Shown here: positions 1-9,361 of the stretch, piece after piece
How positions within the stretch are numbered: the first letter of the stretch is position 1
Layout: every line of letters starts with the position of its first letter
NCBI GenBank assembly: GCA_902605865.1
Contig: CACLEJ010000005.1
Span: 37,600 to 101,599, forward strand
Direction of reading: 5' to 3'
Source: an uncultured Pelagibacteraceae bacterium
GTDB lineage: Bacteria > Pseudomonadota > Alphaproteobacteria > Pelagibacterales > Pelagibacteraceae
Length of the DNA stretch: 64,000 nt
Program-made: the position numbers and the translations under genes
Notes under the pieces: model-generated
The model's database searches: none
The model's input: only the letters and a program-made list of their open reading frames with translations
What the model was told of the DNA's origin: nothing

Positions 1-1097
1 TCTGTTATAAAATTTCCAAAAATATTTATTTGTTCAACATAGATTTTTTCTAAGTCTTTAAATCTAAGTTCAATATTAATATCATTATCATCTTGAACTT
101 CTAACTCATATTTTACATCAACGAAGACGAATTCTTTTTGTAATGCAATTTTGTTAATTTCATTTAAAATGTTATCAAGTTTTTTTTGTGAAAATTTCTT
201 ACCTTTTAACTTATTAATTAATTTTTCAATATTTATAAAGTTGAGTTCATCGAAAGTGTCATCAATTTTAAAATTAATATCTTTAAAAAAATACTTTTTG
301 CCAGCATCTATATTAAAATTTAGCTCAAAATTTTCATTATTTATATTTTTTGCATATGACGATTTAACATTTACATTATAATACCCTTTATTTTTATAAT
401 AATTTCTTAATAAATTTTCATCATTTTTAATTCTTCTTTCATCTAAATATTTATTCCTAGTTAAAAATTTCCAAAATTTTGCTTCCTCTGACTTAATAAC
501 ATTTTTAAGTTTAGAAGATTTGAATATCTTTTTGCCTTGAAAATTTATGTTTTTAATTTTAGCACGACTTCCCAAATTGAAATCGTATATAAGTTCCACA
601 GAGTTATTTTGATTATCTATAATTTTAGTTTTTATATCAGAAAAATAAAAACCATTTGATCTAACAATATTTAATAAAATATTTTTTTGATCTTCCACTT
701 TATTTTTTAAAAAAGGGTACTTTTCACTTTTTCTAGTAATTTTTTTTATTTCTTCAAGTATTGTCTTATTTTTTACGCCATTAATTTTAATAGATTGTAT
801 AATTGGATTTTCATCAATTTTTATTTCTAAAGATTGATTTAAAATTAATATTTCAACATTTTTGAAATAATCAGTTTCATAAAGATTTTTTATCGCTATG
901 TTTAAATCATCATTTGATAATTCTATTCCAGTTTTAAGACCAGAGAACATGATAATTGTTTCATCAGAAAGTCTTTTATTTCCCTTTACATTAATTTCAT
1001 TATAAATGTCAGCATTTAGTACTGAAAAATTTATTAATAAAAAAAATGTAATTATTAAATAAGTTTTATTTATGAGTTTCAAAAATAAATTTTTCAT
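1..1097 (-). CDS. bamA: BamA outer-membrane assembly factor, N-terminal part (cut by window start)
   Basis: BamA inserts beta-barrel proteins into the outer membrane. The frame is open from the ATG at 1097 to the window edge, about 365 codons. It starts with a signal peptide of about 29 residues (lysines, hydrophobic core, ending LNA before DIYNEINVKGNKRLSDETI). Repeated POTRA-type alpha/beta units follow; the first carries the typical start INVKGNKRLSDETI, and later ones read IKINGVKNKTILEEI and KIKNINFQGKKIF. The beta-barrel half lies outside the window. The start ATG overlaps the dxr stop in an ATGA arrangement, so the two are translationally coupled. In most alphaproteobacteria rseP sits between dxr and bamA; here it does not. 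Confidence 0.9.
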   Translation of the reverse strand, partial: MKNLFLKLINKTYLIITFFLLINFSVLNADIYNEINVKGNKRLSDETIIMFSGLKTGIELSNDDLNIAIKNLYETDYFKNVEILILNQSLEIKIDENPIIQSIKINGVKNKTILEEIKKITRKSEKYPFLKNKVEDQKNILLNIVRSNGFYFSDIKTKIIDNQNNSVELIYDFNLGSRAKIKNINFQGKKIFKSSKLKNVIKSEEAKFWKFLTRNKYLDERRIKNDENLLRNYYKNKGYYNVNVKSSYAKNINNENFELNFNIDAGKKYFFKDINFKIDDTFDELNFINIEKLINKLKGKKFSQKKLDNILNEINKIALQKEFVFVDVKYELEVQDDNDINIELRFKDLEKIYVEQINIFGNFIT

Positions 1098-2263
1098 TTT
1101 CTATAAAAATATACGTCCAAATAATTATTAACTTTTTTTACCATATTTTCTATTTCATTTATATTTTTTGGAGAAATTTTATAGTATTTAGTAAAATAAG
1201 GTTTTTTTAATAATTTTAACAACATTTTATGAATAGAAATATAAGATATAGATTTTTCTAAATACATTTTTACTAATGCATCGTTAATAGAAACTAAAAT
1301 TATCTCAAAAAAAGTGTTATTAAATTTATAGTTCAAAATCTTTAATAATGGAAAATTTTTAATATTGGGTTGAATAAAGTTTAACCCATTTAAGTTTGTA
1401 AATTTAAAATTATTATTTATAGGATTAATATAATTATTTTTTTGATACAATGAATTTAAAATTGGGATCTCCATAGTAGTATCATGTGCTAACAGCTTTG
1501 ATATTCCAGTCTTAAAACTTACTATTGCGTGAATGTAAGATTTAGGATGAATTAATATTTCAAATTTATCAGTTTCTAATTCAAATATTTTTTTTGCTTC
1601 AATTACTTCAAAAATTTTATTCATCATTGTAGCAGAATCAATTGAGATTTTTTTTCCCATCTTCCAATTGGGATGCTTAAGAGCAAGTTTTGGGCTTACG
1701 TTTTTTATATCGTTTAAATTTTTATTTAAAAAAGGACCTCCAGAAGCGGTTAAATATATTTTTTTCACATTCATTTTATTTTCTTGATCTAACAACGACC
1801 AGATAGAAAAATGTTCAGAATCTAATGGAATAAATTTTGTTTTATTTTTCTTAAGTTGTTTTTTTATAAATTTCCAACCACAAATAATTGACTCTTTATT
1901 AGCTAATCCCAAATTTTTAGTATATTTAATTACATCGATTGTTGGTTTTAATCCATGAATACCAGATATTGCACTTACTGCATAATAAGATTTTTGTTTA
2001 TTCTTTTTTAAAGCCTCATCAATACTAAAAAAAACATTTATTTTTTTTTTTTTAAAAATATGTTCATGCTTGAGATACTTATCTTTATTAAATATAACAA
2101 TATCTTTAACTTTAAATTCTAATGCTTGATTATATATTTTATGTATATTTTTATTGGTTGATAAAAGTTTAATTTTAAATTTATTTTTGTTATTTTTTAT
2201 TACATTTAGTGTTGATTTACCAATAGAGCCTGTTGACCCTATTATTATTATATCTTTTTTCAT
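1094..2263 (-). CDS. dxr: 1-deoxy-D-xylulose 5-phosphate reductoisomerase
   Basis: This enzyme makes 2-C-methyl-D-erythritol 4-phosphate from DXP with NADPH, the committed step of the MEP isoprenoid pathway. The protein is 389 residues, close to the usual length. It has the NADPH-binding GSTGSIGKST near residue 9, LDSEHFSIW near 147-155 with the metal ligands D148 and E150, the flexible-loop segment TASGGPF near 172, and the substrate site HPNWKMGKKISIDSATMMNK near 197-216 followed by a glutamate-rich segment. It lies 1 nt after cdsA and overlaps bamA by 4 nt, inside the rpsB to bamA transcript. Confidence 0.97.
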   Translation of the reverse strand: MKKDIIIIGSTGSIGKSTLNVIKNNKNKFKIKLLSTNKNIHKIYNQALEFKVKDIVIFNKDKYLKHEHIFKKKKINVFFSIDEALKKNKQKSYYAVSAISGIHGLKPTIDVIKYTKNLGLANKESIICGWKFIKKQLKKNKTKFIPLDSEHFSIWSLLDQENKMNVKKIYLTASGGPFLNKNLNDIKNVSPKLALKHPNWKMGKKISIDSATMMNKIFEVIEAKKIFELETDKFEILIHPKSYIHAIVSFKTGISKLLAHDTTMEIPILNSLYQKNNYINPINNNFKFTNLNGLNFIQPNIKNFPLLKILNYKFNNTFFEIILVSINDALVKMYLEKSISYISIHKMLLKLLKKPYFTKYYKISPKNINEIENMVKKVNNYLDVYFYRK

Positions 2264-2264
2264 G

Positions 2265-2918
2265 TTATAGTGAGTAAATAATTATACCTAGAGGTAAAGC
2301 TAATAGCATGCCATCAATTCTATCAAGAATTCCCCCATGTCCTGGCAATATTGAACCAGTATCTTTGATTTTTGCCAACCTTTTAAAATAAGAAATAACT
2401 AAGTCACCAATTTGAGAAATAAATGAAATCATAATAATAAAATAAAATAAATTTATATTCAATTTGATAGTATCACTCATAACTTCAAAATAAATATACC
2501 CTAAAAATAAAGAAAGTATAATTGAACCTAAAAAGCCAGAGTAAGTTTTATTTGGGCTGATTTTAGTTATTTTCATGCCGCCTATTAACTTTCCAAAGAA
2601 AAAACCACCTATATCTGTTGATGCGCATATAACTAATAAAAATAGTAATATTAACTTATTAGATGAGAAAGATGGAATTAAAAATAAATAAATTACTAAT
2701 GAAAAATATGTCATATAAATAAATACTAATAAAATAGTTAAAAATGTTTTAAATATATTTCTCTTATAAATTCTACTAAATATTTTAACAAATTCATCTA
2801 TAACCAAAAAATTAACAATAAATATTAATATGCACAAAATGTTAATACTAATAAATGAAAGAATAATGATAAATAATAAAAATAAAGATGTTAAAAATCT
2901 TTTACTAAGTTCACTCAT
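2265..2918 (-). CDS. cdsA: Phosphatidate cytidylyltransferase (CDP-diglyceride synthase)
   Basis: CdsA makes CDP-diacylglycerol from phosphatidate and CTP in the inner membrane, feeding phospholipid synthesis. The protein has about six hydrophobic segments. It shows SPNKTYSGFLGS near 121-132 and the C-terminal family signature running from GDLVISYFKR at 171 to LPGHGGILDRIDG at 191-203, with the conserved aspartates. At 217 residues it is short for the family (about 270-285), the loss being N-terminal. It overlaps uppS by 4 nt (ATGA). Confidence 0.95.
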   Translation of the reverse strand: MSELSKRFLTSLFLLFIIILSFISINILCILIFIVNFLVIDEFVKIFSRIYKRNIFKTFLTILLVFIYMTYFSLVIYLFLIPSFSSNKLILLFLLVICASTDIGGFFFGKLIGGMKITKISPNKTYSGFLGSIILSLFLGYIYFEVMSDTIKLNINLFYFIIMISFISQIGDLVISYFKRLAKIKDTGSILPGHGGILDRIDGMLLALPLGIIIYSL

Positions 2919-3595
2919 TTTATTCCACCAAAATTTCTTCTAGTACGTTTGAATTTTGAAATTATTTTTCTAAAATCATTTTTGTTAAAATCAGGCCATA
3001 ATTTATCAATAAAAAAAATTTCTGAATAAGATGCTTGCCATAATAAAAAATTACTTAATCTATATCTATTCCCAGTTCTTATTAATATTTCTGGATCTGG
3101 AATATCATTAGTGTATAGATTTTTTGAAATATTTTTTTCGTTAATTGGTATTGATAAGTTGATTATTTTTTTTATAGAATTAATTATTTCTTCTTTTGAT
3201 CCATAATTTAATGCAATATTTATTTGAATTTTTTTGTTATTTTTTGTTTTTTTTTCCGCATTAAATAGTTTTTTTTTAAGTGAATTTGGAAACTTATTAA
3301 TATTACCTATAACATTTAGTTTAATTTTTTTTTTAAAAAGTTTATCCAGTTGTTGGTCGATGTATTTTTCAAGCAAATAAATTAGAAAATCTATTTCTTT
3401 TTTTGGTCTTTTCCAATTTTCAGTTGAAAATGTGTATAGTGTTAAATATTTAATATTATTAGAAATTGATTCTTCTATTATTTTTTCAACAACTTTTACT
3501 CCAGCTGTATGACCATAATTTCTTGATTTTTTCTTTTTTAAACCCCATCTTCCGTTACCATCCATAATAATGGCGACATGTTTTGGTAAACTCAT
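2915..3595 (-). CDS. uppS: Undecaprenyl diphosphate synthase (cis-prenyltransferase)
   Basis: UppS builds the C55 lipid carrier for peptidoglycan and other envelope polymers from farnesyl diphosphate and IPP. The catalytic motif IMDGNGRWG is at residues 10-18 with D12, and the C-terminal RTGNRYRLSNFLLWQ segment and a following SEIFF block supply the diphosphate-binding arginines. Length is 226 residues, slightly shorter than the E. coli enzyme. It overlaps frr and cdsA by 4 nt each. Confidence 0.97.
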   Translation of the reverse strand: MSLPKHVAIIMDGNGRWGLKKKKSRNYGHTAGVKVVEKIIEESISNNIKYLTLYTFSTENWKRPKKEIDFLIYLLEKYIDQQLDKLFKKKIKLNVIGNINKFPNSLKKKLFNAEKKTKNNKKIQINIALNYGSKEEIINSIKKIINLSIPINEKNISKNLYTNDIPDPEILIRTGNRYRLSNFLLWQASYSEIFFIDKLWPDFNKNDFRKIISKFKRTRRNFGGIK

Positions 3596-4143
3596 ATAGT
3601 CATTATTTCATTTTCTTTTGTAATAACTCTCTCATCTATAACTTTTATTTGCTTATCGGTATAGTTCTGGATAATTTTTTCATTTTTTTTTAGATCGTCT
3701 TCTGAAATTTCTTTATCTTTGAGTAATTTTTTTAATTCATCATTTGCTTCTCTTCTAATATTTCTAATTGATATTTTGCATTTTTCTCCCATTGATTTAA
3801 TAATTTTTTTTATCTCAGTTCTTCTTTCTTCGCTAAGGTCTGGTACTGGTAATCTTATTAATTGGCCATCAATTTGAGGGTTAAGTCCTAATTCTGATTT
3901 CTTAATTGCCGAATCAATTAATGAGACATTTGTGGTATCCCATACTTGAATATTGATTGTTCTTGGTTCTGGCGTTGTAATGCTTCCTAATTGATTTATT
4001 GGCATTTTTTGTCCATAAACATCCACTTTTACAATATCCAACATGTTGGCATTTGCTCTGCCTGTTCTTAATGAGCTTAATTCACTTTGAAAAACTTCAT
4101 AAGTTTTTGACATTTTATTGTTATATTTTGCCTCCTCAAACAT
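3592..4143 (-). CDS. frr: Ribosome recycling factor
   Basis: RRF splits post-termination ribosomes together with EF-G. The 183-residue protein has the standard length and the conserved blocks SSLRTGRANANMLD, RTINIQVWD, LNPQIDGQLIRLPVPDLSEERR and IRNIRREANDELKK. Its ATG at 4143 overlaps the last base of the tsf stop codon, leaving no room for pyrH, which separates these two genes in most bacteria. Confidence 0.98.
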   Translation of the reverse strand: MFEEAKYNNKMSKTYEVFQSELSSLRTGRANANMLDIVKVDVYGQKMPINQLGSITTPEPRTINIQVWDTTNVSLIDSAIKKSELGLNPQIDGQLIRLPVPDLSEERRTEIKKIIKSMGEKCKISIRNIRREANDELKKLLKDKEISEDDLKKNEKIIQNYTDKQIKVIDERVITKENEIMTI

Positions 4144-4994
4144 TACTCACCTATTTTTAGCCTAATAAAATTATTAATATGTAAATTAGAAATTTCTAAG
4201 TTTTTTATAACATCCTTAACCTTCATTTTTGGCTCCATTACCCAATCCTGCGTCATCAAACTATTTTCGTCTTTAAATTTATTAATTTTACCTAAACTAA
4301 TTTTCTTTGCTATATCCTCTGTTTTGCCTAAATTTTTTAATTCTTCCTCAATTAAATTAACCTCTTTATTTATTATTTCTCTATCAATCTGATCTGCATT
4401 TAACGCTATAGGATTTAATGCTGCTATATGCATTGATAATTGTTTTCCAAATGTATTAATTTTATCAGATTTCTCATTAGTATTCAAAGATACTATTACA
4501 ATTAATTTTGATACATTATCTTTAATTACTGAATGTTGATAAGCAAAATTTCTTGAATTTTCATGAGCTAAAGTCTTTGCTCTCCCAATTGTTATTTTTT
4601 CTCCAATTTTTGCTATTAAGGCTACAAGATTTTCATCAACAGTTTTATTATTCTTCATCTTAGATTTTTTTAAATCATCGATATTTGAAGAGTGATGATT
4701 ATTTAGTTCACTTAATTCTTTAACAAACTCAATAAAATCCTCGTTTTTTGCAACGAAATCAGTTTCACAATTTACTTCAATTAATGACATTTTTTTCTCA
4801 TCCCCTGAAGTAACTATAACTCCCTCTGATGCATTTCTAGACATTTTTTTTGAAGCCTTAGCTATTCCTTTTACTCTCAAGATTTCAGCTGCCTTGTCTA
4901 AATCACCATTTGACTCTTTTAATGCGGCATTACAATCTTTAAAGCCTGCACCTGTGGATTTTCTTAATTGTTTTACTTTTTCTATATCGCTCAT
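4143..4994 (-). CDS. tsf: Elongation factor Ts
   Basis: EF-Ts is the guanine nucleotide exchange factor for EF-Tu. The N-terminal UBA-like domain contains [17 protein letters not shown] at about 11-27, and the EF-Tu-contacting segment [14 protein letters not shown] lies near residue 75-88. Length is 283 residues. It follows rpsB by 28 nt and is presumably cotranscribed with it, so it should share any control exerted at the rpsB leader. Confidence 0.98.
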   Translation of the reverse strand: MSDIEKVKQLRKSTGAGFKDCNAALKESNGDLDKAAEILRVKGIAKASKKMSRNASEGVIVTSGDEKKMSLIEVNCETDFVAKNEDFIEFVKELSELNNHHSSNIDDLKKSKMKNNKTVDENLVALIAKIGEKITIGRAKTLAHENSRNFAYQHSVIKDNVSKLIVIVSLNTNEKSDKINTFGKQLSMHIAALNPIALNADQIDREIINKEVNLIEEELKNLGKTEDIAKKISLGKINKFKDENSLMTQDWVMEPKMKVKDVIKNLEISNLHINNFIRLKIGE

Positions 4995-5022
4995 TTCATG
5001 TCCTGTAATAAAATTAGTTTTT

Positions 5023-5811
5023 TTAATTGAGTTTTTTTTCTATTTTTGTTTCTTCAGATTTTTCGGGGTTTAAAGTCTCAATCTTTAAATCTTTAGTATC
5101 TTTATCACTGACAGTGTCCTGTGGTGCTTCTTTTTTAGCATTAAGAATTGTTTCTTTTAAAAGTGAACAATACAAATCAATAGACCTTCTTGCATCATCA
5201 TTTCCTGGAATGGGAAAATCAATACCATCCGGATTAGAATTTGTATCTAAAATTGCAACTATTGGAATACCCAGTTTAACTGACTCTTTAATTGCTAAAG
5301 ATTCATAATTTGTATCAATTATGAATACTAGATCGGGTATTTTTTTCATTGATGATATTCCACCAAGTGATCTTTGTAATTTATCTCTTTGACCACTCAT
5401 TTTTAGCAATTCCTTTTTAGTAAAGCCTCTATTCTCTGATTTTAAATCAGATTCTATTTTATCAAGTTTTTTTATTGAGTTAGATATTGTTCCCCAATTT
5501 GTAAGCATACCTCCTAACCATCTATAATTAACAAAATATTGATCCGTTTCATTTGCAAGTTCTGCTATTGCTTCTGATGCTTGTTTTTTAGTTGATATAA
5601 ATAATATTTTGCCACCTGATGAGATTGTTGAATAGACTTTTTCTAAGGCTATTTTAGTTAACTCAAGTGTTTGTGTTAAATCTATTATATGAATAGAGTC
5701 TCTTTTTCCAAAAATAAACTTCTTCATTTTTGGATTCCATCTTAAAGTTTTGTGGCCAAGATGAACGCCAGCTTCTAATAATTGTTCTATTGTTAGGTTT
5801 GGTATTTTCAT
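5023..5811 (-). CDS. rpsB: 30S ribosomal protein S2
   Basis: S2 is a late-assembling protein of the small ribosomal subunit. The ATG at 5811 is chosen because the protein then begins [20 protein letters not shown], the family start. An in-frame GTG at 5835 would add eight residues that lie inside the structured leader. Conserved blocks include [32 protein letters not shown] and [15 protein letters not shown] charged tail of about 35 residues follows the core. Upstream, CCGGG in the leader precedes the ATG; SD complementarity is weak. Confidence 0.97.
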   Translation of the reverse strand: MKIPNLTIEQLLEAGVHLGHKTLRWNPKMKKFIFGKRDSIHIIDLTQTLELTKIALEKVYSTISSGGKILFISTKKQASEAIAELANETDQYFVNYRWLGGMLTNWGTISNSIKKLDKIESDLKSENRGFTKKELLKMSGQRDKLQRSLGGISSMKKIPDLVFIIDTNYESLAIKESVKLGIPIVAILDTNSNPDGIDFPIPGNDDARRSIDLYCSLLKETILNAKKEAPQDTVSDKDTKDLKIETLNPEKSEETKIEKKLN

Positions 5812-5819
5812 ATTTTTTC

Positions 5820-5858
5820 CCGGTTGTGCCACCACAATTACTGCCTAAAAAGGACCGG
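5820..5858 (-). promoter_or_regulatory. Structured rpsB 5' leader, candidate S2 autoregulatory element
   Basis: Between the dnaE stop and the rpsB ATG lie 124 bases. On the minus strand the part next to rpsB folds: CCGG (5855-5858) can pair with CCGG (5820-5823), enclosing a perfect 5-bp hairpin TTGTG-GTGG-CACAA (5824-5837). The closing CCGG sits about 8 nt before the ATG, where it could mask ribosome access. S2-mediated control of rpsB-tsf through the leader is established for gammaproteobacteria; applying it here is inference. The rest of the leader is T-rich. Confidence 0.45.
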
Positions 5859-5935
5859 AGGTATAAAACCAGAAATTGTGTGCGTATTAATTTACGGAAC
5901 TATTTACAAAAAAAAGAGAAAAAAACAAGTTTTTT

Positions 5936-8900
5936 TTAGAGAACATCAATATTTTCCTCATTTCTCATTAAATTTAGCATTTTGTGGTCTATTTTTCTTT
6001 TTTCATTCAATTGAAAAGACATTCTTTTTTTATCAACTTCAACATCTATTATTACTTTAGTCTTGCCTGCTTCTAAACTTAATTTATTAATTTTTACAAT
6101 ATCTTTTATATTTTTAATTTTTATTATTACTTCATCTAATGGCTTATCAATCACCTCTTTCATAGAGATGATTTTTCTAATATTAATTTTTTTTTGTGTT
6201 TTATTTTCATCTACATAATTTTTAACTAGTGTAATCATTACAGAATTACCTTCAATGAGTATTTCTCTATTAGTTTCAAAAACATCTGAAAAAACAAATA
6301 ATTCAAAAACACCAGATAAATCAGAAAATTTGATTATTGCATAAGAAGTTCCTTTTTGTGTTTTCTTTTCTTGAACCTTTAGTATTGTGGATGCAATATT
6401 TGAACTTAAAATATTTTCATTTAAATTAAACTTTTCATAATCGATAATATTATATTGATTAAAAAGTGATCTATACTGATTTAGAGGGTGGTCAGAAATA
6501 AAGAAACCCAAGGTTTCAAATTCTTTCGATAATTTAACATCTAAATTCCAATCTTCAATAATATTTAAATAGGTCACATCGTTTTCCTCTTTAAATAAAT
6601 CTATTTGGTTTGCAGAATTATTTTCAAAGGTATTTTTTGATTTTAAAATAATATTAGGAATAGAATTGTATAATGATTGTCTATTCTTATTCAAATTGTC
6701 AAAAGCTCCAGCTTTCACTAGACCCTCCAACTGTAATTTGTTTATGTCTTTTGGGTTAACACGATTTATAAAGTCTGTAAGGTCTTTGAACTCTCCATTT
6801 TTAGTTCTCTCTTCTACAATATTTGAAATTGCTTCAAATCCAACACTTTTAATCGCTCCTAAAGCGTATAGAAAATTTTTGCCATCAGAGGAGAAGTCAG
6901 CATAGCATTTATTAATATCTGGACGAATTATATTTATACCCAATCTTTTAAGTTCCTCATAAAATTCACTTAATTTTTTTTGGTTTGAAAGCTCCATCGA
7001 CATAGATGCAGCAAAAAACTCATGTGGATAGTATGTTTTTAAAAATGCAGTCTGATATGCTATTATTGCGTACGCAGCTGCATGACTTTTATTAAATCCA
7101 TATTCAGCAAATGGTTCAATTTTCAAAAAAATCCCTGCCGCAATATCTTTACTTATTCCATTATTATGTGCTCCCTCAACAAATCTTTCTTTTTGCTTTT
7201 CAAGTTCTGCTCTTTTTTTTTTACCCATAGCTCTTCTTAATATGTCTGCTTCACCTGCTGTGAATCCAGATAAAACTTGGGCAATTTGCATAACTTGCTC
7301 TTGATAAATAATCACACCATAAGTTGGTTTTAATATCTCCTCTAATTTAGGGTGTAAATAGTCAGGTTCTCTCTTTCCATGTTTGCAATCGTTATAAATT
7401 GGGATATTGCTCATAGGACCAGGTCTATATAAAGCAACTAATGCAATGATATCCTCCAAATGATTTGGTTTCATATTGATTAAAGCATCTTTCATTCCAG
7501 AACTCTCCAGTTGAAATAATCCAACCGTTTTACCACTAGACAAAAGGTCAAAAACTTTCTGATCCTCGTAATTAATAGTTTCAATTTTAAAATTTGGGTG
7601 TTTTTTTTCTATAAGTTTTTGAGACTTATTAATTACTGTTAAAGTTTTTAAGCCCAAAAAGTCAAATTTAACTAATCCGGCATTCTCAGCTGAATACATG
7701 TCAAATTGTGTAGAAGGTAGTAATAAATCTGCAGACGAATCCTTATACAAAGGGACGGTCTCTGTTAATTTTTTGTCTGCTATAACAACGCCAGCTGCAT
7801 GAGTTGCAACATTTCTATTTAAGCCCTCAAGTTTTAAAGATAGCTCGATTAGACGACTAACTCTTTTATCCTCATTAATTAGTTTTTGTAATCTTGGTTC
7901 TACATTGATGCTTTCTTGTAGAGTTAATGGTCTAGATGGATCAAATGGTATCATTTTACAAATGCTATCTATAAAACCATATGGCAATCCTAACACACGT
8001 CCAACATCTCTTATAACCATTCTAGCTTTAAGTTTTCCAAATGTTATAATGTGAGCGACACTATCCTTATATTTGGTTGTCAAATATTTAAAAACTTGAT
8101 CTCTTTTTTCCTCGCAAAAATCTATATCAAAATCAGGCATTGAGATCCTATCAGGGTTTAAAAATCTCTCAAAAATTAAATTAAATTTTATTGGATCAAC
8201 ATCAGTTATAGACAAACACCAAGCAACAAGCGAACCTGCTCCTGATCCTCTTCCAGGACCAACTGGTATATTATTATCTTTTGCCCACTTTATATAATCT
8301 GAAACAATTAAAAAATATCCTGAATAATGCATCTCAGTTATGATTTTTATTTCATGATTTAACCTATCTTTATAGTTTTCTTTAATTTCAATATTATTTG
8401 ATATTTTTTTTATAAGCTCTGGATCTTTTTTAAATTTTTCTTCCAGTCCATCAAAAGAATCCTTTTTTAACTTATCATCAACACTTACTGTATTTGTGCT
8501 AATTTTGGGAAGTATAGGTTTAGAAGTAATAGGTCTAAAATCACATCTATAAGGTAAATTATAATTATTTTCTAATGCCTCGGGCAGATCTTTAAAAATC
8601 TCTGACATTTCAGTTGAAGATTTGAAGTAATGATTATCTGTTAGTTTTAACCTTTTTTGATCATTTATGTAAGTTTTTTGACCAATACACATCAATGCAT
8701 CGTGAGCTTCATGCATCTCCTTATTCAAATAGTAAACTTCATTAGTGGCTATGATTGGTATTTGATATTTTTTTGAAAGATTAAGATTAAAGACTTCAAA
8801 TTCTTTTTCATTTCTATCACCATGTCTTTGAATTTCTATATAAAAATTTTCTTTAAAATTGCTATTTAAAAGTTTTATTAATTCGTCTATTTCATCAATT

Positions 8901-9361
8901 AATCCTTTATTAAAAATATTACCTATCAAATTATTAACTGCTCCAGAAAGAACAATTATCCCATCACTATATTTTATTAAATCATCTATCGAACAATGTG
9001 GATCATCAGTATTGGCAATTTCTAAATAAGCTTTTGAAGAAAGTTCAATTATATTTTTATAACCAACATAATTTTTAGCGATAAGTGGAATAAGTCCATA
9101 AGTATTTTTAAATTTAAATTGAAGTTGCGATCCTATGATTGGTTGAGTTCCTACAGATGAAATATTTTCAGAAAATTCTAATGCACCTGATAAATTATAA
9201 GTATCACTTAAACCTACTGATTGTATCTTGTTTTTCTTACAATACTCTTTTAGATTTTCAATTTTTAATGCACCTTCGCAAATTGAATATTGAGAGTGAA
9301 TTTTAATTTGATTAAAAGATTTTTTTTTAGGCTGTAGCATTGATGATTTGTATACTACCAT
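5936..9361 (-). CDS. dnaE: DNA polymerase III alpha subunit
   Basis: This is the replicative polymerase catalytic subunit. The N-terminal PHP domain has IHSQYSICEGALK near residue 21. The polymerase palm carries PGRGSGAGSLVAW near 366-378 and PDFDIDF near 407-413, which holds catalytic aspartates. Finger and helix-hairpin-helix regions follow (SKDIAAGIF, FAEYGFNKSHAAAYA), then an OB-fold. Length 1141 is normal for DnaE1. The start at 9361 overlaps lolD by 35 nt; an ATG at 9340 (MLQPKKKSF) is an alternative. Neither has a clear ribosome binding site. Confidence 0.96.
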   Translation of the reverse strand: MVVYKSSMLQPKKKSFNQIKIHSQYSICEGALKIENLKEYCKKNKIQSVGLSDTYNLSGALEFSENISSVGTQPIIGSQLQFKFKNTYGLIPLIAKNYVGYKNIIELSSKAYLEIANTDDPHCSIDDLIKYSDGIIVLSGAVNNLIGNIFNKGLIDEIDELIKLLNSNFKENFYIEIQRHGDRNEKEFEVFNLNLSKKYQIPIIATNEVYYLNKEMHEAHDALMCIGQKTYINDQKRLKLTDNHYFKSSTEMSEIFKDLPEALENNYNLPYRCDFRPITSKPILPKISTNTVSVDDKLKKDSFDGLEEKFKKDPELIKKISNNIEIKENYKDRLNHEIKIITEMHYSGYFLIVSDYIKWAKDNNIPVGPGRGSGAGSLVAWCLSITDVDPIKFNLIFERFLNPDRISMPDFDIDFCEEKRDQVFKYLTTKYKDSVAHIITFGKLKARMVIRDVGRVLGLPYGFIDSICKMIPFDPSRPLTLQESINVEPRLQKLINEDKRVSRLIELSLKLEGLNRNVATHAAGVVIADKKLTETVPLYKDSSADLLLPSTQFDMYSAENAGLVKFDFLGLKTLTVINKSQKLIEKKHPNFKIETINYEDQKVFDLLSSGKTVGLFQLESSGMKDALINMKPNHLEDIIALVALYRPGPMSNIPIYNDCKHGKREPDYLHPKLEEILKPTYGVIIYQEQVMQIAQVLSGFTAGEADILRRAMGKKKRAELEKQKERFVEGAHNNGISKDIAAGIFLKIEPFAEYGFNKSHAAAYAIIAYQTAFLKTYYPHEFFAASMSMELSNQKKLSEFYEELKRLGINIIRPDINKCYADFSSDGKNFLYALGAIKSVGFEAISNIVEERTKNGEFKDLTDFINRVNPKDINKLQLEGLVKAGAFDNLNKNRQSLYNSIPNIILKSKNTFENNSANQIDLFKEENDVTYLNIIEDWNLDVKLSKEFETLGFFISDHPLNQYRSLFNQYNIIDYEKFNLNENILSSNIASTILKVQEKKTQKGTSYAIIKFSDLSGVFELFVFSDVFETNREILIEGNSVMITLVKNYVDENKTQKKINIRKIISMKEVIDKPLDEVIIKIKNIKDIVKINKLSLEAGKTKVIIDVEVDKKRMSFQLNEKRKIDHKMLNLMRNEENIDVL

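Noticed and set aside
151..381. Plus-strand frame of 76 codons at the window start
   Set aside because: It is antisense to the BamA POTRA region, which has clear family features, and is rich in Phe/Leu/Ser as antisense frames in AT-rich genes are.
5918..5936. A-run/T-run hairpin just after the dnaE stop
   Set aside because: The stem is 7 A-T pairs with a single G-C pair and a 2-nt loop; too weak and too easily explained by base composition to call a terminator.
5730..6060. Overlapping plus-strand frames near the rpsB leader
   Set aside because: They lie antisense to rpsB, its leader and the end of dnaE and show no family signal or ribosome binding site.
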